A stretch of 64,000 nt of DNA, taken from Geminocystis herdmanii PCC 6308. Lineage in GTDB: Bacteria; Cyanobacteriota; Cyanobacteriia; Cyanobacteriales; Cyanobacteriaceae. Under the pieces are notes generated by a model. The model made no database searches, had not been told where the DNA came from, and saw nothing but the letters and a program-made list of their open reading frames with translations. The translations under genes were made by a program, and so were the position numbers. Positions 56,474 through 64,000 of the stretch are shown here, piece by piece (within the stretch, counting starts at the first letter, position 1; each line of letters opens with the position of its first letter). Location: positions 551,630 through 615,629 of the forward strand of contig NZ_CM001775.1 of the NCBI RefSeq assembly GCF_000332235.1, read 5' to 3'.

Positions 56474-57031
56474 ATGATTGCAACCATAGAAAAAACCAAC
56501 ACCTTAGAAGAATTTTTGCAACAAGCAGAAACAAAACCCCCTCAAGAATTTATTAATGGAGTTATTACCCCTAAGCCTATGCCTCAAGGAGAACACAGTA
56601 CACTACAATCTGAATTAGTATCCGCAGTTAATCAAGTAACAAAAGCTAATAAAATTGCCTATGCTTTTCCCGAATTGCGTTGTACTATTAATAATAGTTC
56701 GATCGTACCTGATGTAGCGGTATTTGTCTGGGATAAAATACCACGCACCGAAAAAGGAAGAATAGCCAATCGATTTGAGAGATTGCCAGATTGGAGTATT
56801 GAAATTTTATCACCAGATCAAAGTTTAATGAAAGTGTTAGATAAATTGCTTTTTTGTTCTGAAAATGGTACTAATTTAGGTTGGTTAATTAATCCCGAAG
56901 ATGAAACAATTTTAGTAGTATTTAGTGATCAAAAAGTTAAAATTTTTCGAGATGATAATATTTTACCCGTATTAGATAAAATAGAACTAAATTTAACCGT
57001 TAACGATATTTTTAATTGGCTTAATATTTAA
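56474..57031 (+). CDS. Uma2 family endonuclease-like protein (DUF820)
   Basis: 185-aa PD-(D/E)XK-type protein of the family abundant in cyanobacteria. Visible FINGVITPKPMPQGEHSTLQ at the start, SSIVPDVAVFVWDKIP (metal-binding Asp), LPDWSIEILSPDQS (Glu), and GTNLGWLINPEDETILVV. Length is usual. Role unknown; members are predicted DNA endonucleases. Confidence 0.9.
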   Translation: MIATIEKTNTLEEFLQQAETKPPQEFINGVITPKPMPQGEHSTLQSELVSAVNQVTKANKIAYAFPELRCTINNSSIVPDVAVFVWDKIPRTEKGRIANRFERLPDWSIEILSPDQSLMKVLDKLLFCSENGTNLGWLINPEDETILVVFSDQKVKIFRDDNILPVLDKIELNLTVNDIFNWLNI

Positions 57032-57095
57032 GGTTAATTTACATCTCAAAAACTGTATTTTTATGTCCAATTTATATTAACAAAATAAACCATTA

Positions 57096-57980
57096 TTACG
57101 CACAAAATTCTTGAATATAAGGAGCGATTACATGAGAATATTCTTCTGCCATACCCAGAGTACCAGTTAGGGAAATTGTTTGAACATTTTTAAGGGAAAT
57201 AATGGCTTTCATTTGTGATAAAGAATAGGGAGGAGAATTATCCCCGATAATCGTTAAAATTGGTTGTTTGAAAGAGGATATTAATTGTAAAAATTCTTCC
57301 TGATTTTTGATAGGATCAATACATCCTGTGACAAAAGCAGAAGGTGCAAATCTTGCTCCTTTTCTCTGAGTAATTCCTCGTTTTTCAGCGATAAATGTGG
57401 GGGTTAAAAGATTTTCATTGACGTAAACATGACGGCGATACATGAATTTTAAAAAAGCAGGGGTTGTATTAAGATAGTATAAAAACTGCCCTAATATGGG
57501 ACTATAAACTACATTTTTGAGAAAATTACCCACATTATCAGGCACTCCCATTACTTTTAATGGTCCTTTCCAAGTGGGAGCGATTAAAATTATTTTAGCC
57601 ACTAAATCAGGGTTATTTTTAGCTAATTTTAACGCATATCCTGCACTATGTCCTGCGGTAACAATTATTATTGGTTCTGAAAAATAATGGTTAACAAAAT
57701 CCGTTAATAATTGTTGATAAATTATTGGTTGATAATCAATTTTAGGTCGATCGGACTCCCCAAAACCAAGCCAGTCAAAGACGGTAACTTGATATTGAGA
57801 GGCTAAAAACTCCCCAATGGTGTTCATTTCGCTACGGGAAGAAACAGTACTAAATGATGGTAATAATAGTATCGGTTTTCCTTTTCCCAGAGTTTCAAAA
57901 CTGATTTTAAATGCGGATTGTTCGTAATTCCAAGTAAATTTATCTATTTTTTTATCAGTATTTGCAGTAATAGAAATCAT
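57096..57980 (-). CDS. Alpha/beta hydrolase, last gene of the thrS unit
   Basis: 294-aa alpha/beta hydrolase. ILLLPSFSTVSSRSEM (oxyanion region), VFDWLGFGESDRP, VTAGHSAGYALKLA (Ser in GHSAG), ILTIIGDNSPP and the final His in EEYSHVIAPY. Only 15 bases separate it from hisI, so it is probably co-transcribed. It resembles cyanobacterial haloalkane-dehalogenase-like hydrolases of unknown substrate. Why it accompanies zinc genes is unclear. Confidence 0.85.
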   Translation of the reverse strand: MISITANTDKKIDKFTWNYEQSAFKISFETLGKGKPILLLPSFSTVSSRSEMNTIGEFLASQYQVTVFDWLGFGESDRPKIDYQPIIYQQLLTDFVNHYFSEPIIIVTAGHSAGYALKLAKNNPDLVAKIILIAPTWKGPLKVMGVPDNVGNFLKNVVYSPILGQFLYYLNTTPAFLKFMYRRHVYVNENLLTPTFIAEKRGITQRKGARFAPSAFVTGCIDPIKNQEEFLQLISSFKQPILTIIGDNSPPYSLSQMKAIISLKNVQTISLTGTLGMAEEYSHVIAPYIQEFCA

Positions 57981-57995
57981 ATTTTTTCCTCAATT

Positions 57996-58352
57996 TTAAG
58001 ATGTTAAAGATACAGTATTAAAAAAGCAACTTCTTGCTCCAGTATGACAAGCAATATTTCCTACTTGCTCAATTTTGAGTAATAAAGTGTCACCATCACA
58101 ATCATAAAACATAGAATTAACTTTTTGAATATGACCTGATGTTGCTCCTTTATGCCACAACTCCTGACGAGAGCGACTCCAATAGTGGGCTTCTTTAGTT
58201 AATAATGTTTGTTTAATGGATTCTTTATTCATCCAAGCCATCATTAAGATTGTACCGTCTTGATGGTCTTGAGCGATAGCTGGAATTAATCCTTGTTCAT
58301 TAAACTTTAATATTTCTATCCAAAGATAATTTTGATTGAGTAAGTTATTCAT
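57996..58352 (-). CDS. hisI: Phosphoribosyl-AMP cyclohydrolase
   Basis: Third step of histidine biosynthesis. 118 aa, cyclohydrolase domain alone (no HisE pyrophosphohydrolase fused). Metal motifs: [11 protein letters not shown] (Mg-binding Asp) and [15 protein letters not shown], with Cys residues of the zinc site. It begins 3 bases after the COG0523 gene, in a zinc-linked operon; a HisI paralogue in such clusters is known in other bacteria. Confidence 0.92.
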   Translation of the reverse strand: MNNLLNQNYLWIEILKFNEQGLIPAIAQDHQDGTILMMAWMNKESIKQTLLTKEAHYWSRSRQELWHKGATSGHIQKVNSMFYDCDGDTLLLKIEQVGNIACHTGARSCFFNTVSLTS

Positions 58353-58355
58353 AAT

Positions 58356-59396
58356 TTAAAAAGGTAAATTTGCTAAAGAAAATGATTTTTTATTGTTCAT
58401 TTCTACTAAACAATTATTCAATGGCTCTATAATATTTTCTTGTGCTAAATTACGCCCAATAAATACTAATTGATTTTTAGGTTTTTCTGTCCATTCATCG
58501 GCTTGTAATTCATAACGAGGACCACTTAATTGAAAAATATGTCTTAATTCGCTAACATCAAACCACATAATTCCCTTTGCTCTAAATACTTCTCTAGGCA
58601 TTATATTGATTAGGAAATTTTCAAATTTATCTAAATCAAAAGGTCGATCGCTTATAAAAGAAACGTAACTAAAACCATCATTTTCGAGGTGATGACTATA
58701 GTTTTTATGACTGCGTTGAAAGTCTCTAATTTCTTGTTTATAACTACTATTTTTTGTTAAATTTATATCTAAAATTAAACCTAAAGGAACTTTTCCGAAT
58801 TGACTTTTTAAAATTCTTGCTCCTGTTTTTTCTTGTAGAATAAATGATTCTAAATCCTGCAATTTTTCTTCTTTTACAAGATCAATTTTATTGAGAATAA
58901 CTAAATCTGCATAACGAATTTGATTTAATGCCGATTCGCTATCAAAATGTTTTTCCGTGAAGGTTTCGGTATCAACTAAAGTAATAATAGAATCAATACG
59001 AGTTAAATACTTTAATTCTGTACCTAAAAAAGTGAGAATAATCGGAAGTGGATCAGCTAATCCCGTAGTTTCAATGATTAGATAATCTATCTTATCTTCT
59101 CTTTCTAAAATTTGATAAACTGTATCAATTAAATTATCATTAATGGTGCAACAAATACAGCCATTTCCTAATTCTACCATATCTTGATCAATGGAAATTA
59201 ATAACTGAGCATCAATATTAATATCTCCAAATTCATTGACTAAAACTGCTACTTTTAAGCCTTCATTATTAAGTAAAATATGATTAAGTAAAGTAGTTTT
59301 TCCGCTACCTAAAAAACCAGTAATTATGGTTACGGGCATCCCAGCTTTAGGAATAATTGGCAACGCATCGGATAAACTCATTGTTAACGTTTTCAT
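58356..59396 (-). CDS. COG0523 (CobW-type) GTPase, short His content
   Basis: 346 aa, G3E GTPase: GFLGSGKTT P-loop near residue 28, GNGCICCTIN CxCC, NKIDL, and C-terminal FRAKGIMWFDVS. Unlike its two longer relatives here it lacks a long His run, with only SHKNYSHH in the linker. An alternative start at Met-6 is possible. It is 3 bases before hisI. Confidence 0.92.
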   Translation of the reverse strand: MKTLTMSLSDALPIIPKAGMPVTIITGFLGSGKTTLLNHILLNNEGLKVAVLVNEFGDINIDAQLLISIDQDMVELGNGCICCTINDNLIDTVYQILEREDKIDYLIIETTGLADPLPIILTFLGTELKYLTRIDSIITLVDTETFTEKHFDSESALNQIRYADLVILNKIDLVKEEKLQDLESFILQEKTGARILKSQFGKVPLGLILDINLTKNSSYKQEIRDFQRSHKNYSHHLENDGFSYVSFISDRPFDLDKFENFLINIMPREVFRAKGIMWFDVSELRHIFQLSGPRYELQADEWTEKPKNQLVFIGRNLAQENIIEPLNNCLVEMNNKKSFSLANLPF

Positions 59397-59419
59397 AGTT
59401 AATAATTTCCTTATTTTAG

Positions 59420-59477
59420 GTTTGTAGTAAGCCTTTTAAGGCTTTATTTAATAAAGGCTAAAGCCCTCACTACGAAC
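59420..59477. repeat. Palindromic repeat, family P, copy 4
   Basis: GTTTGTAGTAAGCCTTTTAAGGCTT, then GGCTAAAGCCCTCACTACGAAC with an inner stem. It is the insert in the gap between two COG0523 genes of the same operon. Confidence 0.75.
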
Positions 59478-59484
59478 TTTTTTT

Positions 59485-60507
59485 CTACATTATATAGTTT
59501 TCTAAAAGTAATTTTAATTCATCAATTTTAAGATGTTGTCCAATAAAAACTAATTCTGTTTTTGGTTGTTTTTTCCAATGTTCATCGATGATGCTAAGAC
59601 GTTTACCACTAAGATGAAAGATATGTTTAAATTCGCTATCTTCAAACCATAAAAAACCTTTTGCTCTAAATACTTCTAGGGGTAATTGATTATCTAAAAA
59701 ATATTGAAATTTTCTAATACTTAAAGGTTTATCACTTGTAAAAGAAACTGACACAAAACCATCATTATCTAAGTGGTGAGAATGCTCATGTTTATGATCA
59801 TGGTGATGATGTTCTCGATCGAGATTATGATCGAGCTTATGATGTTTATGTTCTTCTTTATTAGGCTGAAAATAAAGATCAGATTCAAATAAACCAACAC
59901 TTAAAATTAAAGGTAAAGATACTTTAGCATTAGTGGTTTTTAAAATTCTAACACCTTCTTTAATTTCATTAATTTTTTGCTCAATTTCATCAACTTTAGC
60001 AGAATCAACTAAATCAGTTTTATTAAGTAAAACCACGTCAGCATGAGTAAATTGACTAAAAGCCGCCTCGCTATTTTCAAATTGATCTAAACTAAAATTT
60101 TCACAATCTGCTAAAGTAATAATAGAATCTAATCTGGTATTATCTCTTAAATTTGTGCCTAAAAAAGTCAAAGCAACGGGAAGAGGATCAGCAATTCCAG
60201 TAGTTTCTACTATTAAATAATCTATCTGTTTTTGACGTTCTAAAATTTTATCAACGGCGGTGACTAAATCTTCATTAATGGTACAGCAAATACAACCATT
60301 ATTTAATTCTACAATATTATCTTCTGTGGAAATAATTAAGTCATTATCAATGCCAATTTCCCCAAATTCATTAACTAATACTGCGGTTTTTAAGCCCTCT
60401 TGCTGAGTTAAAATATGATTTAATAAAGTAGTTTTGCCACTACCTAAAAATCCTGTAATAATCGTAACTGGTATTCTTTCATTAGAAGGTAAGACTGTTG
60501 AAATCAT
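59485..60507 (-). CDS. COG0523 (CobW-type) GTPase with His-rich linker
   Basis: 340 aa. P-loop GFLGSGKTT near 19; NNGCICCTIN; NKTDL; C-terminal FRAKGFLWFED. The linker (about residues 215-245) is rich in His, Lys and Asp (EHHHHDHKHEHSHH), a putative zinc-binding segment. It starts 29 bases after thrS and is likely in the same Zur-controlled transcript. Confidence 0.93.
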   Translation of the reverse strand: MISTVLPSNERIPVTIITGFLGSGKTTLLNHILTQQEGLKTAVLVNEFGEIGIDNDLIISTEDNIVELNNGCICCTINEDLVTAVDKILERQKQIDYLIVETTGIADPLPVALTFLGTNLRDNTRLDSIITLADCENFSLDQFENSEAAFSQFTHADVVLLNKTDLVDSAKVDEIEQKINEIKEGVRILKTTNAKVSLPLILSVGLFESDLYFQPNKEEHKHHKLDHNLDREHHHHDHKHEHSHHLDNDGFVSVSFTSDKPLSIRKFQYFLDNQLPLEVFRAKGFLWFEDSEFKHIFHLSGKRLSIIDEHWKKQPKTELVFIGQHLKIDELKLLLENYIM

Positions 60508-60536
60508 GATATTTTTATGATATAAGTAGAATATTT

Positions 60537-62363
60537 TTAGTTAGAAAAGATGGTTTTATGCTCGATCGAGTTTGCTAATTTTACTTTTAAATTAGAGAGA
60601 GTTATTGAGCCTAAATCTCCTAGTTGACGAGTTCTAATACTTAAAGTTTTTTCCTCTAATTCTCGATTTCCTAAAATAGCTAAAATCGGTACTTTTTCTA
60701 ATTCTGCAATACGAATTTGTTTCCCTAATCGCTCTCCACTTTTATCAATTTCCACTCGATAACCTGCTTGTTTTAACTCTTGAAAAACTTCCTGAGTATA
60801 ATCTAACAATTCATTATTTACAGGTAATAATTTTATTTGTACTGGTGCTAACCATAATGGAAAATCTCCTGCATAATTTTCGATTAAAATACCAAAAAAT
60901 CTTTCTAATGAACCAAAAATTGCTCTATGAATCATAATTGGTCGTTGCCGTGAACCGTCTTTGGCTACATACTCCATATCAAAACGCTCTGGTAAATTGA
61001 AATCGACTTGAATTGTGGAACACTGCCAAGTTCTGCCGATGGCATCTTTGATTTTTAGGTCAATTTTAGGACCATAAAATGCACCTCCCCCTTGATCTTC
61101 AATGTAATTCCACTGTTTTTTATGCAAAGCATGAATTAGTGCTTCCGTAGCTAAATCCCACACCTCATCACTACCAACAGATTTTTCTGGGCGTGTGGAA
61201 AGGTTAATTTCATAATCGGTAAAGCCAAAATCTGACAAAATTTTCTCAGTTAAGTTCAAAACTCCTAAAATTTCTTCGGCAATTTGTTCTGGTAAGCAAA
61301 AAATATGAGCGTCATCTTGGGTAAAACCCCTTACTCTCATTAAACCATGTAATACGCCCGATCGTTCATAACGATAAACCGTTCCTAATTCTGCCCACCG
61401 TAGGGGAAGCTCTCGATAAGAATGAAGTTCATTTTTATAGGTTAAAACGTGAAAAGGACAATTCATGGGTTTGATTTGATAGGCTTGTTGTTCAACATCC
61501 ATAGAATCAAACATATTTTCTCGATAAAAGTCCCAATGCCCTGAAGTTTTCCATAAGTCCAAATTGGCGACATGGGGAGTATATAACAATTCATAACCGC
61601 TGTCTAAATGAGCTTTACGCCAATAATCTTCAATCAAGTAACGCATCATTGCACCTTTAGGATGCCAAAAAACTAAACCGCCTCCTGCGTCTTCCTGAAT
61701 GCTAAATAGTTTCAGTTGTTGTCCTAATTTACGGTGATCTCGTTTTTGGGCTTCTTCTTTACGTTTTAGATATGTTTGTAATTCTGCTTCTGTACCCCAC
61801 GCAGTGCCATAAATACGCTGTAATTGAGGTTTATGTTCATCACCTCGCCAATAAGCCCCTGCTAAACTTTCTAAGGTAAAGGCTTTGGGGTTAATTTCTC
61901 CCGTAAAATTAAGATGAGGCCCTGCACACAAATCCCACCAACTGTTAAGGGGTTTTAATGGTGTTTGATCTGGGGGTTGATAGTCGGGAAAACCAATAAA
62001 ATAACGGGTGATAGTTTCATTTTCGGGGATACTATCTAATATTTCTAATTTGTAATTTTCGCCTAATTCCCTGAGTTTTTCTTGAATTTCCGTTCTTTCG
62101 ACTACTTCTTTGATAATTGGTAGGTTAGCTTTCATTATTTCTCGCATTTTCTCCTCTATTTTCCCTAAATCTTCAGGGGTAAAGGTTGAGGCTCGATCGA
62201 AATCATAATAAAATCCTGATTCTGTAGTAGGTCCAATAGTAACTTTAGTGTCAGGAAACAAACTTTGTACCGCCATCGCCATTATATGGGCGCAACTATG
62301 ACGGATTTTTTCTAATGTTAAAGAATCTGTGACGATATTTTCCACCATGGGAATAGCAATCAT
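60537..62363 (-). CDS. thrS: Threonyl-tRNA synthetase (Zur-linked)
   Basis: Charges tRNA-Thr. 608 aa: it lacks the N-terminal TGS domain and starts directly in the editing domain (RHSCAHIMAMAVQ, and DLCAGPHLNF with the editing C/H residues), followed by the catalytic core (MNCPFHVLTYK with the active-site zinc Cys, then VYRYERSG, RGFTQDDAHIFC) and an anticodon domain. A strong Zur-type box lies 13 bases before the start. In Anabaena a second, Zur-regulated ThrRS is known to serve under zinc deficiency; this gene has the same setting. Leads the unit thrS-COG0523-COG0523-hisI-hydrolase. Start ATG 62363 is assumed, MVENI at 62348 is possible. Confidence 0.95.
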   Translation of the reverse strand: MIAIPMVENIVTDSLTLEKIRHSCAHIMAMAVQSLFPDTKVTIGPTTESGFYYDFDRASTFTPEDLGKIEEKMREIMKANLPIIKEVVERTEIQEKLRELGENYKLEILDSIPENETITRYFIGFPDYQPPDQTPLKPLNSWWDLCAGPHLNFTGEINPKAFTLESLAGAYWRGDEHKPQLQRIYGTAWGTEAELQTYLKRKEEAQKRDHRKLGQQLKLFSIQEDAGGGLVFWHPKGAMMRYLIEDYWRKAHLDSGYELLYTPHVANLDLWKTSGHWDFYRENMFDSMDVEQQAYQIKPMNCPFHVLTYKNELHSYRELPLRWAELGTVYRYERSGVLHGLMRVRGFTQDDAHIFCLPEQIAEEILGVLNLTEKILSDFGFTDYEINLSTRPEKSVGSDEVWDLATEALIHALHKKQWNYIEDQGGGAFYGPKIDLKIKDAIGRTWQCSTIQVDFNLPERFDMEYVAKDGSRQRPIMIHRAIFGSLERFFGILIENYAGDFPLWLAPVQIKLLPVNNELLDYTQEVFQELKQAGYRVEIDKSGERLGKQIRIAELEKVPILAILGNRELEEKTLSIRTRQLGDLGSITLSNLKVKLANSIEHKTIFSN

Positions 62364-62375
62364 AATCGATAAAAG

Positions 62376-62390
62376 TGATAATGATTATCA
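62376..62390 (-). promoter_or_regulatory. Predicted Zur box upstream of thrS
   Basis: TGATAATGATTATCA, a 15-base palindrome with a single centre base and the closest match to the consensus in the window, 13 bases before the thrS start. Confidence 0.87.
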
Positions 62391-62501
62391 TTATATCAAA
62401 TAAGCCACCTTTTCCTCTATGACACAAAAAAAATATAGAGCCTACACTGATTGTATAAAGCTCTATCGGGTTTGTTTTATGATTGTGGAAAAGAATGACC
62501 A

Positions 62502-62744
62502 TTAAAAGATGCTAGTAAAGACTGAACCACCAATAATGCCTACTACACCAATTCCGATGAGAACGTTGGTGAAGAAACGACCTGCTTCGGGATTTAAGCC
62601 CAATTCTTTGTCTTCGTTTCCTGCGGTGAAAAATAATGACCAAGCCTGATTACCGCTAATAGCTTCAAATTTATTGAAATCTGAACGGAAAACCACGGGA
62701 GCGAATAAATCTTTGTTGTTGAAAATATCTAAATCAGCGTTCAT
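62502..62744 (-). CDS. Small single-span membrane protein (80 aa)
   Basis: 80 aa: a soluble start with FAPVVFRSDFNKFEAISGNQAWSL (segment), KELGLNPEAGRFFTNVLIGIG, then one transmembrane segment at the end (GIIGGSVFTSIF). AAGAGATA lies before the start. It stands between hli and thrS on the same strand, downstream of hli by 78 bases. Not recognised, though ELGLNPEAGRFF and one span recall thylakoid small proteins. Confidence 0.65.
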   Translation of the reverse strand: MNADLDIFNNKDLFAPVVFRSDFNKFEAISGNQAWSLFFTAGNEDKELGLNPEAGRFFTNVLIGIGVVGIIGGSVFTSIF

Positions 62745-62822
62745 ATTTTTATCTCTTTAAAACTATTTTTTTTGTGTATTAATTGTTAAGTGAAAGGGTA
62801 AAAAGTAATTACCTAAATGGAC

Positions 62823-63038
62823 TTATAAGTTAGTTAACCAACTGATTAAACCTTGACCTGTGAGAGCTTCAAAACCTAATAAGGAGATAAAACCCATCAT
62901 GGCTAAACGACCATTTAATAACTCAGAATATTTGTTAAAACCGAATTGTTGTTTTTCATCTACATACATTTTGGGTTCGATCGCATAGTTATTAAAACGA
63001 CCTTGTTCTTCGACGACGTATTTTTGGAATGATGGCAT
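62823..63038 (-). CDS. High-light-inducible protein (Hlip/SCP)
   Basis: 71 aa from ATG 63038 (MPSFQKYVVEEQGRFNNYAIEP), preferred to a longer frame from 63116, which adds an atypical N-terminus. One-helix LHC-like protein with the chlorophyll-binding motif ELLNGRLAMMGF (ExxNGRxAMxG). Binds chlorophyll/carotenoid and protects photosystem II assembly under stress. The NNYAIEPKMY stretch also occurs in related PSII factors. Confidence 0.93.
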   Translation of the reverse strand: MPSFQKYVVEEQGRFNNYAIEPKMYVDEKQQFGFNKYSELLNGRLAMMGFISLLGFEALTGQGLISWLTNL

Positions 63039-63420
63039 GATTTTTTTTGCTTGGTTTTTTATCTGTATGTAAATAATATTAACGTTATGTAAAGTTTTAT
63101 GACAATAGCTTGACACGACAAAAAGGTAGTGATAACCGAATGAACCTTAATTCCATATAAATAAGCTAAGGGAATTATGATCTCTTAATTCTGACATCGA
63201 TGTAAGAAACCTTGAAAAATAAGGGTTTAAGAGTAGTAACGGAGCAAAATGTAGTGATTAAGAAGAATTAAGTTGAGGAAATAACTGTCTCAAATAAATT
63301 TGAGTAATGTTTAAATCAATTCTTCCTACTCTTGCCTTTCTTAATGTAAATATACAATTAATTCTGCTCACTCACTTATAATAATGATAATCATTTTTAT
63401 ATTTAAACAAAGAATAATCT
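63039..63420. other. Intergenic region between hli and the COG0523 gene
   Basis: Divergent promoter region for hli (left) and the COG0523 gene (right). Contains the Zur-type box at 63385 and little else recognisable; AT-rich with CGATGTA and a TTAAGAAGAATTAAG stretch. No gene seen. Confidence 0.5.
63385..63399 (+). promoter_or_regulatory. Weaker predicted Zur box upstream of the terminal COG0523 gene
   Basis: TGATAATCATTTTTA: the left half and centre match the other boxes, the right half is imperfect. It lies 21 bases before the start codon at 63421. Confidence 0.6.
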
Positions 63421-64000
63421 ATGATAACGAAAGAGAAAGATTTAGTGCCAGTAACGGTTTTAACGGGTTATTTAGGAGCAGGTAAAACTACTTTACTCAA
63501 TCACATTCTTACCTATGAGCATGGTAAAAAAGTTGCGGTAATCGTCAATGAGTTTGGGGAAGTAGGAATTGATAACCAGTTGGTGATTTCTGCTGATGAA
63601 GAAATATTTGAGATGAATAACGGTTGTATTTGTTGCACCGTGAGGGGTGATTTAATGCGTATCATCAGTAACTTGATGAAAAGACGAAATAAATTTGATC
63701 ATCTTGTCATTGAAACTACTGGTTTAGCCGATCCTGCTCCGGTAATACAAACTTTTTTCGTTGACGAGGATATGAAATCAAAGTTACTTTTAGATGCGGT
63801 TGTTACGGTGGTGGATACAAAGCATATTCATCAACATTGGAGTGCAGATGAAGCTCAAGAGCAAATCGCCTTTGCTGATGTGATTTTACTCAATAAAACC
63901 GATTTAGTTACTTCTGAGGAATTAGAGGATTTAGAAAAACGTATCCGTAGTATGAACGCTATGGCGAAAATTTATCGTACCCAAAATGCTGATATTGAAA
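63421..64000 (+). CDS. COG0523 (CobW-type) GTPase, 3' end outside window
   Basis: 193 codons are visible. GYLGAGKTTLLNHIL P-loop (residues 17-31), NNGCICCTVRGDL with CxCC, TTGLADP and LLNKTDL show a G3E GTPase. It is more distant from the other three in this window (TVRGDLMRIISNLM). The C-terminal CobW_C and any His-rich linker are outside. A Zur-type box precedes it. Confidence 0.93.
   Translation, partial: MITKEKDLVPVTVLTGYLGAGKTTLLNHILTYEHGKKVAVIVNEFGEVGIDNQLVISADEEIFEMNNGCICCTVRGDLMRIISNLMKRRNKFDHLVIETTGLADPAPVIQTFFVDEDMKSKLLLDAVVTVVDTKHIHQHWSADEAQEQIAFADVILLNKTDLVTSEELEDLEKRIRSMNAMAKIYRTQNADIE

Overview
The window is AT-rich cyanobacterial chromosome. Evidence is the N-terminal half of DnaE ending in a split intein, an iron-uptake porin with an SLH domain, a high-light-inducible protein (Hlip), the pilMNOQ operon, DUF1823, an FeS-type photolyase, heptanucleotide tandem repeats and very many CGATCG (HIP1-core) sites. 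Gene content and repeat style suggest a unicellular Geminocystis/Cyanobacterium-like lineage. That genus-level placement is inference.

Layout. 1-8.7 kb: porin (open at the left edge), a 5'-truncated release-factor-like gene, an ABC1/UbiB kinase, small cyanobacterial proteins, an M48 protease and a large conserved protein. 8.7-12.4 kb: citramalate synthase and a tandem array of Rpn/DUF2887 nuclease-like genes. 12.5-19.5 kb: one giant secreted Calx-beta/beta-helix/RTX exoprotein gene, broken twice, by an IS607-type element and by a 102-bp MITE. 19.8-27.3 kb: another Rpn-like gene, a lipoprotein, a UvrD-like ATPase, dnaN and a desaturase-SDR fusion, separated by TIR elements. 27.4-32.9 kb: two tandem GT39 glycosyltransferases and a cellulose-synthase-like enzyme. 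33.2-39.3 kb: tRNA(CAU), TPR, HIT, DUF1823, photolyase, dnaE-N. 39.3-43.6 kb: small unknown genes, a decayed MmeI-like methyltransferase tail beside an EVE protein, and a 680-bp non-coding stretch with duplicated, structured units. 43.7-48.9 kb: pilMNOQ.

49-64 kb is the most coherent functional block: a predicted zinc-limitation island. Palindromes of the Zur-box type (TGATAAT-N-ATTATCA-like) lie just upstream of hemB, folE and thrS, and a weaker one upstream of the last COG0523 gene. The folE and thrS transcription units carry three full-length COG0523 metal-chaperone GTPases, a fourth follows at the right edge, and hisI lies in the thrS unit. A COG0523-derived P-loop gene in the folE unit is broken by a second copy of the same MITE that broke the exoprotein gene. 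In all three insertions (IS607 and MITE in the exoprotein, MITE in the P-loop gene) computed excision of the element restores a continuous reading frame. hicAB, a DUF389 gene of different base composition and an Uma2 nuclease-like gene are interspersed.

The main unexpected signals are the mobile micro-elements (at least four families), the gene-breaking MITE pair, the IS607 TnpB spread over three frames, and the duplicated non-coding units at 41.77-42.2 kb.
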